Source: Pseudomonadota bacterium (GTDB lineage: Bacteria > Pseudomonadota > Alphaproteobacteria > Rhizobiales > Rhizobiaceae). Taken from it: a stretch of DNA of 12,724 bases. Location of the stretch: the NCBI GenBank assembly GCA_023433855.1, contig JAEYTV010000296.1, positions 1 to 12,724 on the forward strand. The letters are read 5' to 3'. Made by a program: the position numbers and the translations under genes. This document shows, in pieces, positions 1 to 7,429 of the stretch (its first letter is position 1; every line of letters begins with the position of its first letter). A model generated the notes under the pieces. That model searched no databases. It saw only the letters and a program-made list of their open reading frames with translations, and was not told where the DNA came from.

Positions 1-126
1 AGCTCTCGGCAATCGATCCCCTGCCGAGTTCGCGGCAACAATCGCACTGGAAACCGCGGCCGCCTGAGGCCACAAATCAACCCTCGGACTCTCTCCTAAG
101 CCGGAGGAGAAATGGGTCTCAGGTCA
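1..126 (+). mobile_element. Right end of an IS3-family insertion sequence
   Basis: The first 126 bases look like the right end of an IS3-family element. The transposase tail stops at base 67 and about 60 non-coding bases follow, ending in CAGGTCA at 120-126. Read from outside in, this end starts TGACCTGAGACCC; IS3-family termini usually begin TGA and end TCA. Immediately after it the reading frame of a TOPRIM nuclease begins, which fits an insertion junction. The left end and the target-site duplication are outside the window, so the exact boundary (about 126) is inferred. Confidence 0.6.
2..67 (+). CDS. IS3-family transposase OrfB, C-terminal tail (partial, starts before the window)
   Basis: Frame 2 is open from the window edge to a TGA at 65-67 and encodes 21 residues beginning ALGNRSPAEFAA. 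This matches the typical end of the rve-type integrase (OrfB) of IS3-family elements, where a segment like HSALGxxSPAEFA follows the last catalytic Glu. The DDE catalytic core itself would lie upstream of the window. The short distance from stop codon to putative IS end fits these elements. Confidence rests on a short but characteristic motif. The subgroup (IS407-like is my guess) cannot be fixed from this tail. Confidence 0.6.
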   Translation, partial: ALGNRSPAEFAATIALETAAA

Positions 127-128
127 CC

Positions 129-680
129 TGCCACGTCACGTCCGCTGTAATCGCTGACCGGGATTTCATTGAGCAGGTTGGAACGGCCAACGTGAAACAG
201 CTCTTTGCTGTTGATGTTGATGAGGTGAAGAAGGACGTGATTGCAAACGTTGGGAGTCTCGATGGAGCAGCCCTTGTTGAACGCATCGACGAGGCGATGG
301 GATCCGGAGAGTGGACGGATGCTCAGGATTTGTGGGCCTACATCAAATCACGCCGCATTAGGCTGAAAGATAGACGCGATGGCGCGGAGCAGAAGATTCT
401 AGATGATTTCATTGCCTCCCAAGAGGCTCAGAATCTTTTCATCCTTTCGCGGGGCGCTCTCGAGGATTACCTGCCTGCAGGATACCGCAGCAAGGACATG
501 AGCAAGCTCATCGGTCTGGTCGCTGCGGATGATTTCTGGGACCAACTGCCCGAAGAGCCGCGCGCCGATCTTGAGCGGATTGCAAAAATCCTCCTAGCGA
601 TCCCCGATGTTGAAGCCGAGCAGGCCGAGGCTGAGGAAGCCCCAACGACGCCTAAGCCTGCGTACGCGCCAATGTCTTGA
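129..680 (+). pseudogene. TOPRIM-domain nuclease (OLD-like), C-terminal remnant cut by the IS
   Basis: The frame ending at 680 stays open back through the IS, but protein-like sequence begins only at about base 129, just inside the IS end. The segment around 144-170 reads SAVIADRDFIEQVG, which fits the second TOPRIM acidic motif (DxD) of OLD-family nucleases. About 90 residues later LFILSRGALEDYLP fits the following Glu-containing OLD segment. The remaining helices and a Pro/Glu-rich tail complete a plausible C-terminus. The N-terminal ABC-type ATPase and the first TOPRIM Glu motif are missing. A GTG at 192 could be called as a start, but that would cut the TOPRIM motif and has no good ribosome site, so I read this as a remnant of a larger gene. 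A DUF4435-type TOPRIM protein is the main alternative. Confidence 0.6.
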
Positions 681-996
681 AAGTTTGGGAAATCGCCTCG
701 GGTGTCGACCGACAGCTCAGGCGCTTGTTCCGCCGCCCCGCAACCTTTGGTGTGTGATAGCACCGCTTAGGGGCCAGCCCCTCGGCGCACTTCAGGCACA
801 ATAGCCGGTTCCCGAGGCTCAGGGCCGTTCGCCCTTGCGCCCGCCGCCGATTGTCCCTTCCGTTTCCACACCCCGTTCTCGCCGAAGGGCAGGAATCGAG
901 TGCGATCCCCCGAAAAACTAAAATCACAAAGAAAACTTCGGGTGAGAACATTAGGGTTCCATAATTTTAACACGGTGGGAAAGGGTCAGGATTTGA

Positions 997-1024
997 TTGA
1001 ACCGAAGAGCAAAGTAGCTAAAAT
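997..1024 (+). promoter_or_regulatory. Candidate sigma-70-type promoter of the defence operon
   Basis: TTGAAC at 997-1002 and TAAAAT at 1019-1024 are separated by 16 bases, close to the bacterial -35/-10 consensus and spacing. Transcription would start near 1031, leaving a leader of about 19 bases with a GGCGGGGTGAG ribosome-binding stretch before the ATG at 1050. It is the best candidate in the AT-rich part of the upstream gap and would drive all seven genes, since later gaps are 0-1 bases. Confidence 0.5.
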
Positions 1025-1031
1025 AGCCACT
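1013..1031. promoter_or_regulatory. Imperfect palindrome over the -10 box, candidate operator
   Basis: AGTAGCTA (1013-1020) and TAGCCACT (1024-1031) are inverted repeats matching at 7 of 8 positions around an AAA centre. The palindrome covers the proposed -10 box and start site, so a protein bound here would block transcription. It lies 18 bases upstream of a Phd/YefM-type gene. That family characteristically binds palindromes in its own promoter, which makes autorepression the natural inference. The site does not show the TGTACA core known for some YefM operators. Confidence 0.45.
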
Positions 1032-1049
1032 TCTCCGGCGGGGTGAGCC

Positions 1050-1253
1050 ATGAAAAGCATGACGGCGAAAGACGCGAAGAATAAATTCGGTCTCCTGTTG
1101 GACAACGCCCGTGCCGAGCCGGTGGAAGTGCAGAAGCACGGGCGTCCGGTTGTAGTCGTGCTGAGCGTCGAGGAATTTGAACGTCTCAACAAAAGCCTGC
1201 AACGCGGCCGAGTGCGCGGAATAAACAACGCTGGCGTTGAGAGTGAAGGGTAG
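1050..1253 (+). CDS. Phd/YefM-type antitoxin-like protein, possible operon controller
   Basis: This 67-residue protein has the hallmark N-terminal fold of Phd/YefM antitoxins: MTAKDAKNKFGLLLDNA, then VEVQKHGRPVVVVLS and EEFERL, that is, DNA-binding and dimerisation elements. The C-terminal part after about residue 46 (NKSLQRGRVRG and a Gly/Glu tail) is short compared with the usual 80-90 residue antitoxins, in which the C-terminus wraps the toxin. No toxin (Doc, YoeB, RelE or PIN type) lies beside it. Instead its TAG stop at 1251-1253 is followed directly by the ATG of the methyltransferase. A ribosome site (GGCGGGGTGAG) supports the ATG at 1050; ATG 1059 is a weaker alternative. I infer a role as repressor or timing controller of the restriction-like operon, analogous to C proteins, possibly through the palindrome at 1013-1031. 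A leftover antitoxin from a decayed pair is the alternative. Confidence 0.8.
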   Translation: MKSMTAKDAKNKFGLLLDNARAEPVEVQKHGRPVVVVLSVEEFERLNKSLQRGRVRGINNAGVESEG

Positions 1254-2873
1254 ATGAAGTTAATGCGGGGGGAGCACTATCAGTCTGCGTCAGCAGCACG
1301 GGAAACAGTGCGCGTAAACTTGCGACCTGAACACGATTCCGTATTCGCGGTTGTAGATCTGTTCGCTGGTCCCGGAGGCTTGGGCGAAGGATTCGCTTCC
1401 CTGCAGGCCGAGAACGGTAGTGCGCGATTCAAAAGCGTCGTCTCGATCGAACGCGACGAATTTTCTCACCAGACGCTGTTGCTGCGCCATTTCATACGTC
1501 ATTTCCCCGATGGGGAAGCTCCTGACGAATATTACGATTTTCTCCACAAGCGCATCACGATCGATGAGCTGTTCGCGGCCTATCCTGAAGCCTACGAAGA
1601 TGCGCGGCATAGCGCTCTGCGCATATCGCTCGGGCCTGAGTCGCATGCCGAGGTAAAATCACTCATCACCCGGAGGCTAGCAGGCTCCGATAGGTGGGCG
1701 CTCGTAGGAGGACCGCCATGTCAGGCTTATTCTCTCGTTGGCCGCTCCCGCATGATGAGCAGGCCCGGTTTTGAAAAGGACGAGCGGCACACACTTTATC
1801 TCGAATACCTGCGGATCATTGCGGACCACAGGCCGCCGATCTTCGTCATGGAGAACGTCAAGGGACTGCTATCTGCAACTATCGAAGGTAAATCAGCGAT
1901 TAGCAGAATTGTCCGCGACTTGCAGCAGCCGGGCAAGGGGATACGCGGTGCGCCGAATGACCTGACCTACAAGCTGTATTCCCTCACGGAAGAGGATATG
2001 GCCGACGCTGAAAGCGACCCACGATTGTTCGTTGTACGCGCGGAAGAGTACGGCATTCCACAGGCGCGTCACCGAATGTTCATTGTCGGCATACGTGGTG
2101 ACCTCAAAGTCAGACCCGGCATCCTTCGCAAGCTCAAAGCGCCTACGGTCCAGGACACAATTGGTGACCTGCCGAAAATTCGAAGCGGGCTGTCAAAAGC
2201 AGAAGACAGTTTCGAAGCGTGGCAGGCAGAACTGCGACGGATTTCAAAAGTAGGTGTGCGTCGGCAGCTCAACGGCTCTGACTTCGCAGAAGAGCTTGCA
2301 GAGCGGCTGACCTTGGAAAACGTCATCGATATGCGTTCTCCAAAACAGGTATCGTCAATCCACTATGCCGCCCGTCGAGCAAAGCATCCAATTCTGCAGA
2401 GCCTTCAGGATGAACGTCTGGAGGTTCTGACGCTCCATGAGGCACGCAGCCACATGGCTTCCGACTTACGCCGGTATCTTTATGCAGCGACGTTCGCAGA
2501 TATTGCCGGACGCAGCCCGAAGCTTTCGGACTTCCCTAAAGCGCTTCTTCCTGACCATCAGAACGTCGAACTCGGACGGACGGGCAAAATGTTCTCTGAT
2601 CGCTTCCGCGTTCAGCTCGCCGGCCAAGTCTCGACTACGATCACATCGCACATCTCGAAAGATGGACACTATTTCATCCACTACGACCCGCAGCAGTGTC
2701 GAAGCCTGACTGTGCGGGAAGCTGCGCGCCTGCAGACATTCCCTGATAACTACTTTTTCGCAGGTCCGCGCACAGCGCAGTATCATCAGGTCGGCAATGC
2801 CGTACCGCCACAGCTTGCACAACAGATCGCCGGCATCGTCGCAGAGGTGCTGGCATCGATCAAGGGGCGGTGA
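1254..2873 (+). CDS. DNA (cytosine-5-)-methyltransferase
   Basis: This 539-residue enzyme transfers a methyl group from S-adenosylmethionine to C5 of cytosine in a specific DNA site, presumably protecting the host genome from the nucleases encoded downstream. The conserved motifs are in order: motif I VVDLFAGPGGLGEGF (33-47), motif IV GGPPCQAYS with catalytic Cys156, motif VI MENV (199-202), motif VIII QARHR (270-274), motif IX SLTVREAARLQTFPDNY (484-500) and motif X QVGNAVPPQ (512-520). The target-recognition region is about residues 285-460. It is longer than minimal m5C enzymes, with an extra segment of mixed helices between motifs I and IV. The recognition site cannot be read from sequence. 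The ATG at 1254 abuts the upstream stop, with GAAGGG at 1245-1250 as a close ribosome site; ATG 1263 is possible. Its TGA overlaps the start of the Vsr gene, so translation is likely coupled. Confidence 0.96.
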   Translation: MKLMRGEHYQSASAARETVRVNLRPEHDSVFAVVDLFAGPGGLGEGFASLQAENGSARFKSVVSIERDEFSHQTLLLRHFIRHFPDGEAPDEYYDFLHKRITIDELFAAYPEAYEDARHSALRISLGPESHAEVKSLITRRLAGSDRWALVGGPPCQAYSLVGRSRMMSRPGFEKDERHTLYLEYLRIIADHRPPIFVMENVKGLLSATIEGKSAISRIVRDLQQPGKGIRGAPNDLTYKLYSLTEEDMADAESDPRLFVVRAEEYGIPQARHRMFIVGIRGDLKVRPGILRKLKAPTVQDTIGDLPKIRSGLSKAEDSFEAWQAELRRISKVGVRRQLNGSDFAEELAERLTLENVIDMRSPKQVSSIHYAARRAKHPILQSLQDERLEVLTLHEARSHMASDLRRYLYAATFADIAGRSPKLSDFPKALLPDHQNVELGRTGKMFSDRFRVQLAGQVSTTITSHISKDGHYFIHYDPQQCRSLTVREAARLQTFPDNYFFAGPRTAQYHQVGNAVPPQLAQQIAGIVAEVLASIKGR

Positions 2874-3289
2874 TGGCAGATACGATTTCGGCTGAGAGAA
2901 GAAGCTGGAATATGTCGCGGATCGCAGGCCGCAATACAAAGCCTGAGCTGCTGCTACGCTCTCTTCTTCACTGCGCCGGTTTTAGGTTTCGTCTGCATGC
3001 AAAGGATTTGCCCGGCAAGCCAGACATCGTTCTTCCGAAATACCGCATAGCTATCTTCGTTCATGGCTGTTTCTGGCACCGTCATCCCGGCTGCTCGAAC
3101 GCAACTATGCCATCCACGCGAACAGCCTTCTGGAAGGCCAAGTTCGATGGAAATGTCGAGCGGGACTCACGTAATGTCGCCGCGCTCAAGGAGGCCGGAT
3201 GGACTGTTCTGATTGTCTGGGAATGTGATTTGAAATCTGACCCGCAGGCCGTCGTCAGCCGACTGTCGGAGTCGATAAGGGGGGACTGA
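2873..3289 (+). CDS. vsr: Vsr-type very short patch repair / restriction-like endonuclease
   Basis: This 138-residue protein is a full-length Vsr endonuclease. Classical Vsr nicks DNA at T:G mismatches produced by deamination of 5-methylcytosine. From the ATG at 2873, the family signature reads SRIAGRNTKPE (Glu25), GKPDIV (catalytic-type Asp51), FVHGCFWHRHPGC (62-74) and VLIVWEC (112-118). By recalled comparison with E. coli Vsr, Glu25, Asp51, His64, Trp68 and His69 sit at the same numbers. The zinc ligands would be Cys66, His71, Cys74 and Cys118, with a one-residue shift after position 72. The ATG at 2873 overlaps the methyltransferase TGA by one base and follows a good ribosome site (AAGGGGCGG, 2861-2869). 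A GTG at 2870 is less likely. In this operon class Vsr may serve in repair of the methylated site or as a DNA-cleaving effector; sequence alone does not decide. Confidence 0.95.
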   Translation: MADTISAERRSWNMSRIAGRNTKPELLLRSLLHCAGFRFRLHAKDLPGKPDIVLPKYRIAIFVHGCFWHRHPGCSNATMPSTRTAFWKAKFDGNVERDSRNVAALKEAGWTVLIVWECDLKSDPQAVVSRLSESIRGD

Positions 3290-3290
3290 A

Positions 3291-4769
3291 ATGGCACGAC
3301 CGCATCATCTGCCACCAAGCGCAGCCTGTCTTTCAGCGTCACTGAGAGACTTAGGCTACTCGCTTGAAACAGCGATTGCCGATCTCATCGACAATAGTAT
3401 CTCGGCTGATGCAACCGACATTCAGATTTTTTGTGACATGACCCGCAATCCACCGGCTCTGGTGATAGCAGACAACGGGCGAGGCATGAACGAGGTCGAA
3501 GTGATCGCAGCGATGCGCCACGGCTCGACTGACCCGAAAGTCAAAAGGGGGCCGAAGGATTTGGGGCGCTTCGGACTTGGCCTGAAAACTGCATCCTTTT
3601 CTCAGTGTCGCAGGCTCACCGTAGCCAGCTCTCAGAAAGGCATGCGCGTAGGTGCCGAGTGGAATCTCACTCAGGTTGAGGATGATGACGACTGGTTCAT
3701 GTCCATTCTCGATCCGGAGGAAATCGACGCGCTGCCATTCGCTGAGACGCTGGGCAGTACCGGGACCATTGTGGTGTGGCGCGATCTCGATCGCCTCGTT
3801 GAGGACGAGACCGGCAACAAACGTGATGAGATCGTCAATGAGAAGGTAGCGGTCGTCGAACGCCACCTGTCGCTTGTGTTCCACAGGTTCCTATCTGGTG
3901 ATGTGAAAGGGCGCAGGAAAATCGCCATTCGCATTAACGGGCATCCTGTGACCGCCTTTGATCCGTTCTGCCGGAAAAACGAAGCAACGCAGATGCTTCC
4001 AGCTGAGACTGTCTGGGTCGACGACGAAGCTGTACAGATGCAACCATACATTCTGCCCCATCATAGCCGGCTGTCAGCCTCCGAGTACGATTTCTATCAG
4101 GACCGGAGTGACTTCATTTCCAATCAGGGAGCCTACATCTACCGCAACGGCCGACTGATGGCTTGGGGAGACTGGTTCCGTCTTGTGCCCAAGGGCGAAG
4201 CCACCAAGCTCGCTCGCGTGCAAATCGACTTTCCCAACAGCCTCGATGAAGACTGGACCATCGACATCAAGAAGTCTCGGGCAAGGCCTCCGCACGTAGT
4301 ACGCGAGCGTCTGCGCCAGATCATTGCAAAAATCACAGCGCGAAGTGTCATCGTTCATCGGGGACGGGGGCAGAAGCTGTTTCAGGAGACACATGCCCCC
4401 CTCTGGGAGCGGTATGCAGATCATGGCGGCATTCGCTTCGCGGTCAATATGCAGCACCCGCTCATCCAATCACTAAGTACAAAGCTTCAAAAAGAAGATG
4501 CTGCGGCACTGCATGTTCTGCTGGACTCTATCGGCGCATCACTGCCTGTTGAGATGATTTATTCTGACTACTCGACCAATCCCCGCGATGTGGTGCAGGC
4601 ACCGGCGGTAGAGGCCGAAGTCATAGAGCGCCTCAAGGGGCTTCGAAACGCGCTCTATGGAGAGGGGCAAGGTGATCCGAAGGCATTCCTTCAGATCGTC
4701 AGGTCAACACGTCTGTTCGACAATCAGATGGAGACAGTAGAAAAATTTGCGGAGGAGGCATTTGCATGA
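3291..4769 (+). CDS. GHKL/MORC-like ATPase
   Basis: This 492-residue ATPase belongs to the Hsp90/histidine kinase/MutL (GHKL) superfamily and resembles the prokaryotic relatives of eukaryotic MORC proteins. The ATP-binding motifs are an N-box AIADLIDNSI (29-37), G1 box IADNGRGM (59-66) and G2 box LGRFGLGLKTAS (91-102). A second domain with YIYRNGRLMAWGDW and a DWTIDIKKSRARPP segment near residues 285-345 matches the S5-like domain that carries a Lys reaching the ATP. The general base normally Glu in the N-box is Asp31 here. No membrane segment or nuclease motif is seen. Such proteins dimerise through the ATPase domain and clamp or remodel DNA. Placed between Vsr and the Z1 ATPase, it is probably the DNA-sensing or loading component. 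The ATG at 3291 lies 1 base after the Vsr stop, with an AAGGGGGGAC ribosome site. Confidence 0.92.
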   Translation: MARPHHLPPSAACLSASLRDLGYSLETAIADLIDNSISADATDIQIFCDMTRNPPALVIADNGRGMNEVEVIAAMRHGSTDPKVKRGPKDLGRFGLGLKTASFSQCRRLTVASSQKGMRVGAEWNLTQVEDDDDWFMSILDPEEIDALPFAETLGSTGTIVVWRDLDRLVEDETGNKRDEIVNEKVAVVERHLSLVFHRFLSGDVKGRRKIAIRINGHPVTAFDPFCRKNEATQMLPAETVWVDDEAVQMQPYILPHHSRLSASEYDFYQDRSDFISNQGAYIYRNGRLMAWGDWFRLVPKGEATKLARVQIDFPNSLDEDWTIDIKKSRARPPHVVRERLRQIIAKITARSVIVHRGRGQKLFQETHAPLWERYADHGGIRFAVNMQHPLIQSLSTKLQKEDAAALHVLLDSIGASLPVEMIYSDYSTNPRDVVQAPAVEAEVIERLKGLRNALYGEGQGDPKAFLQIVRSTRLFDNQMETVEKFAEEAFA

Positions 4770-7429
4770 GCCAGATACAGAACGAAAAAGAAAAAGGTAT
4801 TATAGCGGCCCTGATCACTGCGTTCGGGGATCAGGATCAGCCTCCGTCGCGCTCCGATATCGAAGCCAGAGCAGCCGCTCTTGCTCCAATCTTGGGTTAT
4901 GATGGCGACCTCGATAATATTGTTGTCATAGCCGAAAGCGTAATCCCGTCCAGGATGAACGCTGGTGTGTCGCTTATCGACCCAGAAGCCGCGCATGACC
5001 AGGACTGGATCGTCAAGCGAGAAATAGGCTCCACTTACGCAGATGCGTATGGCGACTACCTTCGTGGAGAAGGCTGGAGGCCGACCGTCGTGAACACGCT
5101 TCTGAACGATGACGGCTCAAAAATTCTTGGCTTGTTGCAGGACCCGACAGACGAGGGTTCATGGAACCGCAGAGGTCTGGTCATCGGGCACGTACAATCG
5201 GGAAAGACTGCAAACTACCTCGGCGTTATCGCGAAAGCAGCGGATGCTGGATACAAATTCATCATCGTCATCGCCGGAATCCATAACAATCTGCGCAAAC
5301 AAACGCAGATGAGGGTTGATGAAGGATTTATCGGCCGCTCAAGCGATCCGGCCAACAGGATTCCGATTGGCGTGGGCCTGAACAAGGCTTATCCAAATCC
5401 TGTCACGCTCACTAACATCAATATGGACTTTAATAAACAGACCGCTGACAAAAGCGGAGCGGAGCTCAATGACTTCAAGAAACCTGTTATCATAGTAATC
5501 AAGAAAAACGTTAAGACGCTTGAGGTTCTGCACAACTGGCTTCGTGATTTGAATGCCAAAGGTGCAGAGCGAATTAAAGATGTTCCGATGCTTGTCATTG
5601 ACGACGAGGCTGACAATGCATCGATCAACACCAACAAGCCTGACGTAAATCCCACGCTGACAAACAGTTGGATACGAAAGATTCTGAGGCTTTTCACAAA
5701 GTCATGCTACGTCGGATACACTGCTACTCCATTTGCAAACATATTCATTGATCCTGACGCCTTCGATAAGGACGCGTACGAAGAACTTTTTCCGAAGGAT
5801 TTTATTTATTCACTTGATGCGCCGACGAACTATTTTGGCCCGCATAAAGTGTTCCTTGACGAGGCGGGAAGCAAACGTATCGTCAAGCCAATTGAAGATT
5901 GCGAAGAGTATCTCCCTCTTACACATCTCAACGGGTTTCCCGTGCATGAGCTGCCACCGAGTCTGTATCTTGCTCTTGACCAGTTCATTGTTGCACGGGC
6001 TATCCGGAATCTCAGGAAGCAGGAGAACAAGCACTGCTCGATGCTGATCAACGTGTCGCGCTTCGTCTCCGTGCAGAAGGATGTGAAAAGCTTCATTATT
6101 CTGAGGCTCGACAAGATCGGGGATGCCGTGAGGTCGAACTATATGATGGACGAAACAATCTCATCGAAGAACTTCTATATGACCAGGTTACGGACAGCGT
6201 TTGATAGCGAATTCTCCGACTGCGGCCACTCATGGGCTGAAGTCAAGTCGTCGCTGTGGAGTGTATTCGAGAACCTGCGCACCTACGTGGTAAACAGCAA
6301 GACAAGCGATGATCCGCTGGACTACGAAAAGTATGAAAAAGCAGGTGTCGGCCTTACTGCAATTGCTATCGGTGGTCTGAGCCTTTCACGAGGGCTGACC
6401 ATCGAGGGCCTGACGGTCAGTTACATGTATCGTAATACAAAGATGTACGACACACTGATGCAGATGGGCCGATGGTTTGGCTATAGGCCGGGCTTTGAGG
6501 ATGTCTGCCGCGTACATTTGAGTAAAGACTCCATCAACTGGTACAAACACATCGCCGGGGCGGCGGACGAGCTACGTCAGCAGATTAGGCGCATGCGGAA
6601 TGTCGGACTAAGCCCTCGCGACTTTGGGCTGTATGTCCAATCGCACCCGGACAGTCTGATTGTGACCGCAGCCAACAAAATGCGCAGCGGCGAAAAGGTC
6701 ACTCTGAAACAGAACTACAGCGGAAGGTTGATTGAAAGTTTCAATCTTCCAATGACGAAGAAGACGAATGATGACAATGAGAATGTGATCAAGGAGTATT
6801 GGAAAGAAAAATTCGGAGGCAAGATCGAGCCTACCGCAAAGGGGTGGATAGTGCGCGACGTGGATGTTGAGATAATCGCGGAATTTCTTACGCGATTTAA
6901 GTCGCACAAGGATGGGGTCAAGCAGAAGGCTCTGGCTCTGGACTATCTGAATCTTATCTCTCCGGAATTTCCCCAAGGTGATGTGCTGCTGATCTCGGTT
7001 GGCTCCGATGACCCCGCTAACTACATTCTGGGGCTTCAGGAGCGCACCGCGAAGGACGCGACTGAGGAAAAATGGCTGGCATCAGGTTATCGTATCGCCA
7101 GCCGTGGCGATGAGAAGCTGGGATTGGATGAAGATCAGATAGCTGCGGCTGTGAAGCTCCACGCGGAAGACGACAGCAGCGAGTCCAAGAAGCCTTCTGA
7201 CTTCCACTATCGCGTAATACGAAACAAGCCACTTCTGATGATCCATGTGTTGCAGCCCACAGACAATCCTTCGTTTGCGGCGGCCCGTGTTCCCGCTTGG
7301 GGCTTGAGCTTTCCCGATGGGCAATATGAGAAAGCAATAGAAGTGATCGCCAATCGAATCTGGATCGAGGAGATGTTTGGCTCTCTAGAAGATGGCCCGC
7401 CTGCGGACGAGGACTATGATGATGAATAA
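4766..7429 (+). CDS. Z1-domain superfamily-2 ATPase
   Basis: This 887-residue protein combines a helicase-type ATPase core with the Z1 domain. Visible motifs are Walker A GHVQSGKT (141-148), Walker B/DEAD-like VIDDEAD (277-283), motif III-like GYTATPFAN (318-325), and the second-lobe signatures GGLSLSRGLT (536-545) and QMGRWFGYRPG (566-576). The last two correspond to motifs V-VI of superfamily-2 enzymes. About 130 N-terminal residues precede the core, and about 290 C-terminal residues, with no motif I recognise, end in an acidic tail. It probably translocates on or remodels DNA using ATP. The family is found only near MORC-type ATPases, AIPR proteins and methyltransferases, so a restriction or anti-phage role is inferred. 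Its ATG overlaps the upstream stop (ATGA, 4766-4769). No nuclease motif is evident inside it. Confidence 0.93.
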   Translation: MSQIQNEKEKGIIAALITAFGDQDQPPSRSDIEARAAALAPILGYDGDLDNIVVIAESVIPSRMNAGVSLIDPEAAHDQDWIVKREIGSTYADAYGDYLRGEGWRPTVVNTLLNDDGSKILGLLQDPTDEGSWNRRGLVIGHVQSGKTANYLGVIAKAADAGYKFIIVIAGIHNNLRKQTQMRVDEGFIGRSSDPANRIPIGVGLNKAYPNPVTLTNINMDFNKQTADKSGAELNDFKKPVIIVIKKNVKTLEVLHNWLRDLNAKGAERIKDVPMLVIDDEADNASINTNKPDVNPTLTNSWIRKILRLFTKSCYVGYTATPFANIFIDPDAFDKDAYEELFPKDFIYSLDAPTNYFGPHKVFLDEAGSKRIVKPIEDCEEYLPLTHLNGFPVHELPPSLYLALDQFIVARAIRNLRKQENKHCSMLINVSRFVSVQKDVKSFIILRLDKIGDAVRSNYMMDETISSKNFYMTRLRTAFDSEFSDCGHSWAEVKSSLWSVFENLRTYVVNSKTSDDPLDYEKYEKAGVGLTAIAIGGLSLSRGLTIEGLTVSYMYRNTKMYDTLMQMGRWFGYRPGFEDVCRVHLSKDSINWYKHIAGAADELRQQIRRMRNVGLSPRDFGLYVQSHPDSLIVTAANKMRSGEKVTLKQNYSGRLIESFNLPMTKKTNDDNENVIKEYWKEKFGGKIEPTAKGWIVRDVDVEIIAEFLTRFKSHKDGVKQKALALDYLNLISPEFPQGDVLLISVGSDDPANYILGLQERTAKDATEEKWLASGYRIASRGDEKLGLDEDQIAAAVKLHAEDDSSESKKPSDFHYRVIRNKPLLMIHVLQPTDNPSFAAARVPAWGLSFPDGQYEKAIEVIANRIWIEEMFGSLEDGPPADEDYDDE

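Larger units (their letters stand above)
681..1049. other. Non-coding gap upstream of the defence operon
   Basis: This stretch of about 370 bases has no convincing gene; the open frames on both strands are short, rich in Arg, Cys and Ser, and have no recognisable motif. It contains a short GC hairpin at 769-782 (AGGGG, loop CCAG, CCCCT) with no T-run after it, so it is at best a weak terminator for the preceding remnant. Base composition turns AT-richer from about 915, leading into the promoter-like region near 997-1031. Confidence 0.5.

Noticed and set aside
192..680. A complete 162-residue gene starting at GTG 192
   Set aside because: The TOPRIM DxD motif (ADRDF, encoded just upstream of 192) is in the same frame, so this start would cut a conserved domain. 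It is better read as part of an IS-truncated gene.
769..782. GC hairpin after the nuclease remnant as a terminator
   Set aside because: The stem is only 5-6 base pairs and no T-run follows on either strand.
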